Origin: Brassica napus | Taxonomy: Eukaryota; Streptophyta; Magnoliopsida; Brassicales; Brassicaceae | DNA length: 64,000 nt | Assembly (NCBI RefSeq): GCF_020379485.1 | Contig: NC_063446.1 | Location: forward strand, 12,323,597 to 12,387,596 | Direction of reading: 5' to 3' | In this document: positions 55,007-64,000 of the stretch, piece by piece | How positions within the stretch are numbered: the stretch's first letter is position 1 | How the letters are laid out: each line of letters opens with the position of its first letter | Made by a program: the position numbers and the translations under genes | Notes under the pieces: generated by a model | Told to the model about the DNA's origin: nothing | The model's input: the letters and a program-made list of their open reading frames with translations, nothing else | Database searches by the model: none

Positions 55007-56885
55007 ATGACGCTTTACATTCGTCGCGAATCTTCCAAGGTTGGTCTCCTAATTCAGCTTCTGGGTTCTTCAAATTTGTGGCCGATTCGCTACTTTTGTT
55101 TGGTAATAGCTATGGAGGAGATTTTGCTCTGAGATAACGACGGAGATAGGTCTTCTCGCTGAGAACTGGAAGTACCTTCTCGCTGGTCTTATCCTTCAGG
55201 TTCTCATCTTTAAAGTGTAGAGAGCTTTTTTCTGTTGTTGTCAAACTCTACATTGGATCGTTGTGTCTAATGCTGAGTGTTGTTAATGATGGCTCATGTT
55301 TCTTTTGGTATGCCTTTATTGCATTAGACTTTGACTTTGTAATTACACTTTGTTATGTTTGCAGTACATTCATGGGTTAGCTGCTAAAGGAGTACATTAT
55401 ATTCATCGCCCTGGACCCACTCTCCAGGATCTTGGCTTCTTTCTTCTTCCGGTTTGGTCTCACACATCCCACTCAATCTAATCGGATCGGAATACATGTC
55501 TTATTTGCTTTTGTGTAGGAGCTTGGTCAAGAGAGAAGCTACATAAGTGAAACCGTCTTCACTAGTGTATTTCTTTCTTTCTTCCTGGTGAGAGACTTGT
55601 GTTTTATTCGAGTAGTCTCATTAACATGATTAAATTTTGATATTGATACTCTTTGACCCTTTTTGTTGCAGTGGACTTTCCATCCATTCATCTTGAAAAG
55701 CAAAAAGATATACACCGTCTTGATATGGTGTAGAGTTCTAGCATTCTTAGTTGTAAGTGCCCCCTATTGAGGTTGCTCTGTCTTGTTAGTTTTGAAGTTT
55801 GTTGATGTTTCTCTTTCCAGGCCTGTCAGTTTCTCCGTGTTATAACTTTCTATTCAACTCAGCTTCCTGGCCCAAACTACCACTGCCGCGAGGTGAAGCA
55901 ACTGAGATGTGAATACAAAAGGTCTCATGTACTCTAATCAATTAAGCTTCTAATGTGTTGTCACTTTTTTTTTTGCTACAGGGCTCTAAAGTTGCCAGGT
56001 TGCCATGGCCCAAAAGCCCTCTTGAGGTTCTCGAGATTAACCGTGAGTCTATCTACATAATTTTTTTCTTTCCCCACACACATTGTCTTTGTTCACATGT
56101 GATCTCATCAGCTCATGGGGTGATGTACGGATGTGGAGACTTGATATTCTCATCGCACATGATATTCACGCTGGTCTTTGTCCTCACTTACCACAAGTAC
56201 GGCACTAAAAGGTAAAAAAAAAGAACACTTTCATCAAACTCTCCTTAGGCAATAGTTCCTTCCTACTTTTGAAAATGACATTCTCTGCATCATCACTGTT
56301 TTGTCTCAGGTTCATAAAGCTGTTCGGGTGGCTCACTGCTTTCGTGCAGAGCCTCTTGATCATCGCCTCCCGTAAACATTACACTGTAGACGTCGTTGTT
56401 GCATGGTATGAGTTTAATATCACACAAACATTGTCTAATGAACACAAAGATATACTGACTTGTTTGTTTTTTTGATTCTTTCTCCGTTTAGGTATACTGT
56501 GAACTTGGTGGTCTTCTGTTTAGACAAGAAATTACCAGGTTTTAATCTCAGAAAATGAAACTCTTATTTTTGGCAGAGACTCGGTTTCTCATTATCTTCT
56601 TGTTTCTTTGACTTCAGAACTACCAGACCGGACTACGGTGTTGCTCCCTGTAGTGTCGAAAGTCAGAATGAAAGAAGAGAACCACAAGCTGTTGTTGAAT
56701 GGGAACGGTGTTGATCCTGCTGCTGACTGGGTAAGCTTCTTTTTGTTCTCCTTTCTAGTCTCTGAAGTCTGAACTAATCACATAATGTTTCTTTCCTCGG
56801 TTCTTTTTAGAGACCGAGAGCGCAAGTGAACGGGAAGATAGATAGCAACGGAGTTCACACTGATAACTCTTTGAATGGCGCATGA
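55007..56885 (+). CDS. ERH1: Inositol phosphorylceramide synthase 2 / ERH1
   Basis: Transfers phosphoinositol from phosphatidylinositol to ceramide in Golgi/TGN membranes, the entry step to plant GIPC sphingolipids; loss in Arabidopsis enhances RPW8-linked cell death. Twelve exons: 55007-55039, 55110-55199, 55365-55451, 55519-55587, 55672-55752, 55821-55892, 55982-56042, 56112-56211, 56310-56405, 56492-56538, 56618-56730 and 56811-56885. All are in frame, giving 307 residues, the usual length. Six hydrophobic segments are present. The lipid-phosphatase-like catalytic motifs are [13 protein letters not shown] (first His) and [13 protein letters not shown] (second His and Asp). The tail is hydrophilic ([19 protein letters not shown]). 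Exon 7/8 reads [12 protein letters not shown] where I recall NFPRGVIYGCGD in Arabidopsis, a mild change. Intact; matches At2g37940. Confidence 0.95.
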
Positions 56886-57229
56886 AACTCAGCACCGGAC
56901 TTCAGACAAGATCTAATATATGAAAACAGCAACTCAGTGGCGTCACCAAGACGACATATAGGTCTGGAGGTGTGGGTAAATTTTTGTTTATGGTCATTGT
57001 TCCAGAAAAGAAGAACAAAACTCATAGATAGATGTATATTTTCCAGTTCCTTGTTTTCCAAGTAATCATCTTTTGTATCTTTGTTGGAACACGTTTTTTA
57101 ATGTCAATTTTGTTACAAGAAACTGTCTTAATCTCTGAGACTGTTATGCATGTGGTCATTAACATAAATGTTTTGTTTTGTTTATATATAAAAAGAATCA
57201 AAATGTGCCTGCGAAGAGCATATAGTGAT

Positions 57230-58630
57230 TCATGAAGAAGATGAATCATGGAAGTGGAAGAGCCATGATATGAAGAAGCCAAAAACCATGCAAGCTAACA
57301 CTATATTCACCAGTCTCTGTGGCTGCCACCTGTTCTCTATCGCTCCTACGGCCGCCGTTTCCTCACCGCCTCCACCGTTTCTTAACTCTCTCTCGTCCAC
57401 CACCGTTACCACTACCATTTCGTTGGCACCTCCCACGTTTCGGGCTACCGATTGGCAAATCTCGCATATTCTGTGTTCAACAAATAATATGTTAATCTTC
57501 CTATAAATTAACAAGGTTTTGGGTTTTTAAGTTATGTGCATATGATCCACCAACACAGAAAAAAAACAATAAATGCTTAAATCGGATAATAATAAGTTAA
57601 AGGAAAAAATACACGCTTAACAAACTGTTTTGGTGCTTAAAGTAATATATAATCCTTAGAATGTGAAACTTTTCTATTTCTATTGTAAAATTAATCATTA
57701 AATGAAAAGCCTATTACAGAAAATCAAAGAAACAAAACTTCTTAAATTGATTTGAGAAAAAAAAACAAATCAAGAGTAAAAAGTAAATATTAACAAAATA
57801 ACTAAAAATTCTAAGACCAAATAAAATTCTAAGACCAAATATTAACAATATTAACAATATCAACAATATCAAAAATATCAAGGGTCTTTCATCATAAAGC
57901 CCTCACCAAAAAATAATAATATTTAATTAGAAAGTTTTTCAAAAACTTGAGAGTCTCATACCAAAGCTTTAAAACTTGACATGAATCTGTCAATTTTTTG
58001 AGAAATGCTCTAATTAAACATTATTATCTTTTTAGTAAGAGACTCATGTCAAAAGATTTCTAATATGGATGCACTAACAAGACTATTGATCATGTTAATA
58101 GAAAAATACTCTAACTGGAAAATTCAAGATAATTTTTTTTTTTTTTGTAACTGAATTCAAGATAAATTTTCTTAAAAAGTAATTAAGAACTCAATAAATA
58201 AAAGTAAAACCACTTAACCAAAATAAATAAGCTAAAAGTAGTATACTAACTTGTCGCCTTTGATTTTGAACCAAGTTTCGGCACATTGTCTATGAGCAAC
58301 AGCCAAATCTTCCTTACACGAACATCCTAACTCTATCGCACCTCCACCGCTCGTTTCCACCACCCCTAAGTGACATATCCTACAGTCTTTCTCCGGCGGC
58401 GCCGTCGCTTCACCATCACCATCTTCCATCTCCAATGAACTACTCTTCACCGACGACACTTTCCTCGACTCTCCTCCTTCGTATTCGTACGTTCCTCCCG
58501 TCGTAGTCGAATAGAAGTAAGAGTAGCATGACGTCACATCTTCTTCTTCTCCGTCTGAATAATATATGCTGACGTCACTTCGCCGGTGATATCCGTACGC
58601 CGCTCCTTGTTCTAAATCAATCTCTGTCAT
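57230..58630 (-). CDS. RINGv (C4HC3) zinc-finger membrane protein, probable E3 ligase
   Basis: Two exons, 58630-58251 and 57470-57230, separated by a 780-bp AT-rich intron; 206 residues. Residues 1-80 are acidic and Ser/Tyr-rich. The RINGv/MARCH-type finger is C83-x2-C86, C103-x-C105, H113-x2-C116, C129-x2-C132. The exon junction falls inside the finger (GDK/ICEIC), which supports the splice model. One hydrophobic C-terminal helix (LVNIVLACMVFGFFISWLF) precedes the HDSSSS end, so it is likely membrane-anchored. RINGv proteins usually act as ubiquitin ligases on membrane targets; substrate unknown. It is convergent with IPCS2 (344 bases between stops), as expected for At2g37950. Confidence 0.9.
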
Positions 58631-60315
58631 TATTACTAAACTAGAAGATGTTCTTCCCTAATGCCACGGTAACTGAATCGAAAGGCTTTTAAGTAAATGT
58701 TTTTTTGGTGGATTTGGTTATTTCCTCCTAATAAGTAACAACTGCGAACATATTTTTTAATTTATGATAAAATGAGTAACGAAAATGTAAGAGGAGTGAG
58801 TGATGGTGATGGAGTAGGGAAAAAAAAAGATTGAGAAGAGAGTGAAAGTGAAAAACTGTATTTGTGAAGGAAGAAGATATGTTGTTCAAAAAAAAAAAAA
58901 ATGAAGGAAGAAGATATTGTTATGGATCAAGATCAAGAATATGTTTTTTTAATAACCCCTTATACCATATTTGCGAAGTGATTTTGCCACGTGTCATTTT
59001 TATAATCAATTTCACAAAACAAATATGACATGACTACTGAAATTGATGACATGTCTTATATATTAATATGACATGGACAATTTACATTTAATGTCAATTT
59101 ATATTTTTGATAAATTTTTTAAAATATGATAATAACTCATATATTACATTTAATGTCAATTTATATTTTTGGAATCTTTTTTAGAATATGAGAATAACTC
59201 ATAAATCATCATTAAAATAAATATATTCAAATATGACATTATAAATTTCGAAATATAATTTAATTATATATTTTTAAATTATACAATTTTATTACTAAAA
59301 TTTTCAAAAATGTATACAATTTTTTTAGAAAATTATAAAAATTTAATCATAAAATCATTATTTTCTTATATATCTACAAATTTTATAAATATTGTTTAAT
59401 TTTAATTTTTGGTAATTATGCAACTTTTACAAATTTATTTAATATATTTAATTAAAATAAATAGATAGAAAATCTATCTAAGATTATAATTTCAAATATA
59501 TACATGCATATTCTTAAATATAATTTTATGTTTAATTAAATCAAATTTATATTAAAATATTGATATGAAAAAGAAAATTTACAATATTAATAAATTTTAT
59601 TTTAAAATATAATTTATATTTATCTATTAAAAATATTTTAAATTTTTTTAAAAAGAATAGTGACAGGTTAAAGTGAAACCAGAGAACATGTTTGTTGTGA
59701 GTAGAGAGATTCTGTACGTTGGATGGTACAATGTTTACGCGACGTGATCTTACTATGTACACCGTATCCAACGGCTCATATTGCGGGATCAGATTATCTC
59801 TTCCAGAAAGTAATTTTTCATAATTGTATCAAGAATCGAAAACCCGATGATGTCCTCGATTCTTGTTGAGAAACTAGCATAAATGGAAATTACGCAGGGG
59901 TATTTATGTCATTACGTTATGGAATTTCCAGTTTTGGATTTAATCACGGGCAGGCAGATCTCCATTAGATTGAATTGTACTTTCTACCATGGTGAAATCT
60001 ACAGTGGGGTATTATGTACTCTTATCGGTTTTGAGTCATCATTTCAAAAGTAGGAGTGGTTGTGTTTCCTTATTAGGAGTCTAATTGAGTCATTAACCAA
60101 GGAAGTCATTAATTTCAATATACATTATTAGTCTCAACATCAGATGCATATTTCAATTTTGTCATATATATTTGATTAAAACAGGTTTTGAGCCGAATTA
60201 TTCTCCAAACTCGAACTACACTATATAATAATTAGTTTTATTTTAAGCATCAATCAAATTTATAATTATATGATTTTTGAGTATTATAAACTTGACAATT
60301 TTGTGATATCACTCT
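58631..60315. other. RINGv gene upstream region with dispersed repeat copy
   Basis: There is no gene. About 58945-59650 is a second copy of the repeat at 31361-31952, starting near CTTATACCATATTTGCGAAG and running through GTGATTTTGCCACGTG and TACTGAAATTGATGACATG. A GC-containing stretch at 59660-59900 has no recognisable feature. Confidence 0.55.
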
Positions 60316-60327
60316 CAGATTCTCTTT

Positions 60328-60952
60328 TTTTTTCTTTTTTTTTTTAAACACGATAATTAATTAATTAGACTTCCAACCAAAACTAGTTGGGGAAAGCAGA
60401 GTACATAGCAGATTTGGCTAAGGTATCAGCCATAGAGTTTTGTGATCGCGGAATGAAACTAAAAGAAATGCGAGAAAAACGATAAGATAGAGCCTCGATG
60501 TCCCGAATGATTCCGTAGATATCCGCCGAGTGATACTTCGAGGAGAGGGCATTGATGAGTGCCTGACAGTCTGACTTAATGCAGATTAAAGTGATTCCAG
60601 CGTCGAGGGCGTGGAGGAGGGTTGACCGGATGGCGAGTGCTTCAGCCATCAGAGGTGATGAGATGTGTTCAAACATACGGGTGATGAGATAGTCTTCTCA
60701 GGTGTTAGGATATACCAGCCACACCCTGCTCTGTTCGTGGACGAGTGCCAGACTGCGTCAGTGAAGCAGGCCGGTTCAGTGGTGATCGTGAGTGTCGGTG
60801 GTAAGCGAGGATTCCGTGCGATAGGAGGATCAAGGCCTGGTAGTTGCGCTGCATTCCATTCCCGGGCGTTAGCAATGGCTTTGGAGAGAATATCAGTAGG
60901 TTCAAAGTTCCTGTTCTCGAAGATAAGGTAGTTCCTTGCTGTTCAAATTGCC
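60328..60952 (-). mobile_element. 5'-truncated LINE insertion with 12-bp target duplication
   Basis: CAGATTCTCTTT occurs at 60316-60327 and 60953-60964, flanking the insert. On the minus strand the insert runs from a truncated 5' end through RNase H-like coding sequence to a poly-A tail (poly-T on the plus strand at about 60328-60345). This structure is that of a non-LTR retrotransposon copy made by incomplete reverse transcription. Confidence 0.88.
60383..60950 (-). pseudogene. LINE RNase H-like domain (C-terminal), frameshifted
   Basis: On the minus strand: TARNYLIFENRNFEPTDILS, then PACFTDAVWHSSTNRAGCGW with the first RNase H acidic residue (Asp), then after a one-base frame shift near 60695 DYLITRMFEHISSPLMAEAL (Glu), IKSDCQALINALSSK (Asp) and SFIPRSQNSMADTLAKSAMY (Asp), stop at 60383. 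This is the RVT_3/RNase H module found at the end of plant LINE polyproteins. The missing reverse transcriptase and the frameshift make it inactive. Confidence 0.85.
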
Positions 60953-60964
60953 CAGATTCTCTTT

Positions 60965-62430
60965 ATTCTTGTTTTTAGACACTTAATCTCATCCGCAATA
61001 ACTACTTCCTCCACAAGTGGAGATTTATCACAACAACATTTTGGATGTCATATGCCACTAAGATTTTTAATAAAGTTAAAAATGTTACAATAAGAAAACA
61101 ATTACACTATTACTGTTACGACCCCAGAAAACAGATTAAAATATTATTTTTATGAGGTAGAAAGATATGTCTAACAAGCAAGGAATATCTATTTATTCTT
61201 AAAGCCATAGAAATTAGACTAAAAAGAAATAGGAATCTCATTTTCCACGTCAAAATGTTGAAACACCAAAGGAATTAAAGAAACAAAGAGACAAAAAGAG
61301 TAAAAACGAAGTTTGATAGGGAAGATACAAAAGAAAAACAACAGTTTATCAAATTGGTGGGTCTGGTTCTAATGGACAAGACATACCTATTATTGTTTCA
61401 TTTGAATCTTATGTTTGTAATTTTCTTCTATCACAGATATTTAAATAAGTTCATTATCTGATTTGGGAGCTCACAAAAGCATCAAGCTTTGATGATTTGT
61501 TATCTAAGGAGAGAATATTTGTCTAATTCTCATATATGATTAGTTAGCAAATTCAGAAACCACTAGACCAATATATAGTTTTCAAAGAGATTAATCATTC
61601 ATAAATTTCGTTTATTCATATGTACATTTTGTAAACTAGGATGCATATATGAAGGTTAATTTGGATCCCTCGTACGAGTGCATAATGATCATAAACATTC
61701 TGCCCACTTTCTTTTATTTTATTTTTTTGACTCTTTGCGGTTTGTTCGTTAATGAAATCGAAAGGGACGGTACAAATAGTTGCTCAGTCTCAACAGTTTC
61801 ACGTTCAAGCTGGCAAAGTTGTTTATACAAGACCAGAAACTGGACGTATCTAAGATGTTAAGCATAAACATTTGTTCAGCAAACATATTTGGCTGGTGGG
61901 TAATCAGTCGGTGACCCAATTCAGATGGACACATTGAAATAACTAAAAAATACTAATCAAATTAATGTTCATTAGTAATCATGTACTTGGTTCGATTTTT
62001 CCTTTAATTTTCGCTAAATTTTGTTCATCAAAAACCTATTTTAAAGTGAATCTGAATTTCTCTAAGTGACCATTTATGCTATTTTGACATTAGTTGCTTA
62101 CCCCAATTAGTAATTATCTTGTGGTGATCATGTTGTTTTCTATTTATGTCAATTTTGATACATGAAAGCTGTCTTTAGCTTTGAGAACCGAGACGATGAT
62201 TTTGTCCACTACAGTTTTAAGCATCTTTTCAACAACAACCTTTCGTGATCTTCATTGAGCTAGCTTTAGATCGTCGTTTTTTACTTTTAGATGTTTAAGA
62301 GGTTGTGGGACAAGATTTAATAGTTCTCCAAGAGAAATATATAACTCAAGTTAATATATGCTAGTTTTTATATATATAAAGAATTGAACTCATGGGCTAA
62401 CTATATAAATTGCCAAGAGTCAGTATCCAC
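60965..62430. other. Intergenic AT-rich DNA
   Basis: No gene, RNA or further mobile element that I can support. Confidence 0.5.
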
Positions 62431-62444
62431 AACTCATGGAATAA

Positions 62445-62605
62445 ACCGGGCATCGTGGTCTGGTGGTAAAGGAACCTCGGCTGAGGTGTCCGCCATCACG
62501 ACTTCGAGCCCCGGCCACAGCGGATTTAACATCCCTTCCGCTGGGGCGCTGGACCCCCTACGGAGGGATAGTTGAGACTGTGGCTGCCCAGATACCAGAG
62601 TTATC

Positions 62606-62631
<26 letters not shown>
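62445..62631 (+). mobile_element. tRNA-derived SINE (S1-like), 14-bp target duplication
   Basis: Perfect direct repeats AACTCATGGAATAA flank it (62431-62444 and 62632-62645). The body starts ACCGGGCATCGTGGTCTGG with a box A-like TGGTCTGGTGG and a box B-like CTTCGAGCCCC, and ends in about 26 A. Length without tail is about 160 bp, like the Brassica S1 SINE family. The intact duplication and long tail point to a recent insertion. Confidence 0.93.
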
Positions 62632-62636
<5 letters not shown>

Positions 62637-62645
62637 ATGGAATAA

Positions 62646-64000
62646 CATAGCAAGTTGTAGTTTCAATAAAATAATGTAAGAATATATTGTCAATTAAGAA
62701 AGGAGTGGGGTCTATTTACGAAGACATGTATCTGTGATGCTGCAAAGTAAACAACAATGAGAGCGTGAGAATGATCACATAAGTGTGGAGAATAAAGCTT
62801 CAAGTACTAGGTAATCGCGTCAAACACATTGTCCACTAATCAAATTTAGAATGTGATCAGCTGGTCTTGTATATTGGTTTTTAGTCCCATTTTGCTGTTG
62901 TGTCCTGGATCATCATGCTAATTCATGGCTTGTGGGCTTTGCTTGTACGATCTATATGGCAAGAACGTTACAAGTGTTCATGGTTTGTTGTTTTCTTAAA
63001 TTATGACAATATTTTTAGAAATGTTATAGGAACTGGAGAAGAAGTGGGTACCCTATGGGACCAATATGCTGTAGATGAGTTCTATAAAGATGATATGTCT
63101 TGGCTAGAGGATGATGCTCTTATAGGAAGTGACAAGCTACAATACTATGGGGTTATGTGCTTGTTACTTTTGAGTTTTGACATGTCTTCACGAGTCACCA
63201 AGATAATTTGCCTTTTCGTTTTACTAGAAGTATTTCTACAGAAAGCAAATTGAATTTTGATCATGTTTTACAATACAAATACCTGTTATCAGTGACAATG
63301 AAAGAAGATCGGATGATTAGTTTATGCTTGGTTACTTGTATTATACGCCACATGAATCTTTTGATAACAGATACAATACTCAATAACATCTTTGAATACA
63401 GGACATAATACATATACGGGTTCGTCTGCTTTATGTTGAAAGCCATGAAAAATAAGGACAAGCTAAAGAAGTACTTGGCTTGATGGTAAAGCATACTAAC
63501 AAAAGCAGTTGAAGATGAAATACCTCGGTTTCTCAAAAAAAAAAAATTGCTATATTAAATAATATCTTACATAGCAAAAGTAATTTAAAACTAACAAACT
63601 AAATATTTATTATAATAAGTTTAATATTTTTCTTTTTTATTCTTTCTTTTAAGCAACACAATCATAAAATTAAGATGAAACTTTGGTTCAGTACAAAGTT
63701 TGTTTGGTTATTTAACTACTAAAACAGCTAAAATGCTATCAGGTAAACCATAAGAGCATAACAATTAGCTTTCTATAATTCTCTTCATCTAAGTTCATAT
63801 CCAGTTTATCTAAATCCATGTATGTAAACATATTTTATTATATTGATTAAAATAATATAATTGATAAAAAAACCTTAATTAAAGCAGTAACTAATAAAAA
63901 TATGCTCTATTATTTTTTACTTTATTTTTAAAGTGGCTGTCGCCTGTCGTATGAGAAAACTTTGGTTCAGTACACAATTTGTTTGGTTATTTAACTACTA
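62646..64000. other. Window end: no assignable gene; short open frames and direct repeat
   Basis: An open frame at 62900-63253 reads in part RNVIGTGEEVGTLWDQYAVD and LEDDALIGSDK, which has a protein-like composition but no family I recognise. Around 63470-63545 a TGGCTTGATGG motif followed by CCTCGGTTTCTC and an A-run could be a decayed SINE. A 44-base direct repeat (63678-63721 and 63957-64000) closes the window. Confidence 0.4.
63678..64000. repeat. Direct repeat of about 44 bp at window edge
   Basis: AACTTTGGTTCAGTACA and TTTGTTTGGTTATTTAACTA occur at 63678-63721 and again at 63957-64000 with two or three differences. The second copy runs off the window, so the repeat may be longer. It could be a tandem duplication or terminal repeats of an element. 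Confidence 0.75.

Noticed and set aside
62445..62530. tRNA gene
   Set aside because: Same reason: box A/B-like sequence belongs to a SINE with poly-A tail and target duplication.
1..64000. CRISPR array, bacterial-type operon or phage content
   Set aside because: No spaced direct-repeat array and no prokaryotic gene layout; all real genes have plant introns or plant-specific families.

Overview
This is a plant nuclear window, almost certainly from Brassica or a close relative such as Raphanus. The genes have GT-AG introns, the intergenic DNA is very AT-rich, and the conserved proteins resemble, in the same order, the Arabidopsis chromosome 2 run from about At2g37770 to At2g37950 (family and order recognised from memory, not by search). 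From left to right: AKR4C aldo-keto reductases, two DC1/C1-domain proteins, the ATG1c autophagy kinase, LCD1 (RETICULATA-like), a MIZ1-like DUF617 protein, a mitochondrial-type carrier, an NPF (PTR) transporter, EMB1513, a relic of the COPT4 copper transporter, inositol phosphorylceramide synthase (ERH1/IPCS2) and a RINGv protein. These genes are functionally unrelated and share only synteny; there are no operons. Two expected neighbours, a DUF3527 gene and the lipid-transfer protein before the MIZ1-like gene, were not seen.

Region 1 to 17.8 kb. The window opens in the 3' half of an intact-looking AKR4C gene (1-557). A second AKR4C copy (7430-16792) has been destroyed: it has a lost splice acceptor, a 4-bp frameshift and four nested insertions (a PIF/Harbinger element with GRF zinc-finger and transposase remnants, a Helitron with an RPA fragment, a Tourist-like MITE, and a gene-capturing Harbinger element carrying allantoinase exons inside the last large exon). 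The 3' flank of the first copy is also duplicated after the second. Between the two lie a foldback element filled with telomere-like repeats and a 3.8-kb Helitron containing a 1-kb palindrome.

Region 17.8 to 35.9 kb. Two tandem DC1 genes are followed by repeats: a foldback with a CACTA terminus inside it, a SINE with a 15-bp target duplication and a hAT-like element with an 8-bp duplication. Then come four well-preserved housekeeping-type genes (ATG1c, LCD1, MIZ1-like, carrier).

Region 35.9 to 50 kb. A 4.8-kb Helitron carries a nearly complete nine-exon RPA70-like gene with one in-frame stop. A second, smaller Helitron follows, then the NPF transporter, a TRIM element and a 25-nt poly-C tract.

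Region 50 to 64 kb. EMB1513, the COPT4 relic, IPCS2 and the RINGv gene, then a 5'-truncated LINE with a 12-bp target duplication and a textbook tRNA-derived SINE with a 14-bp target duplication. The last 1.3 kb holds no recognisable gene.

The most unusual content is the mobile DNA, especially the allantoinase-carrying Harbinger element and the RPA-bearing Helitron. I saw no new defence or enzymatic system. Exon boundaries were set by hand from splice dinucleotides, reading-frame continuity and remembered Arabidopsis proteins.
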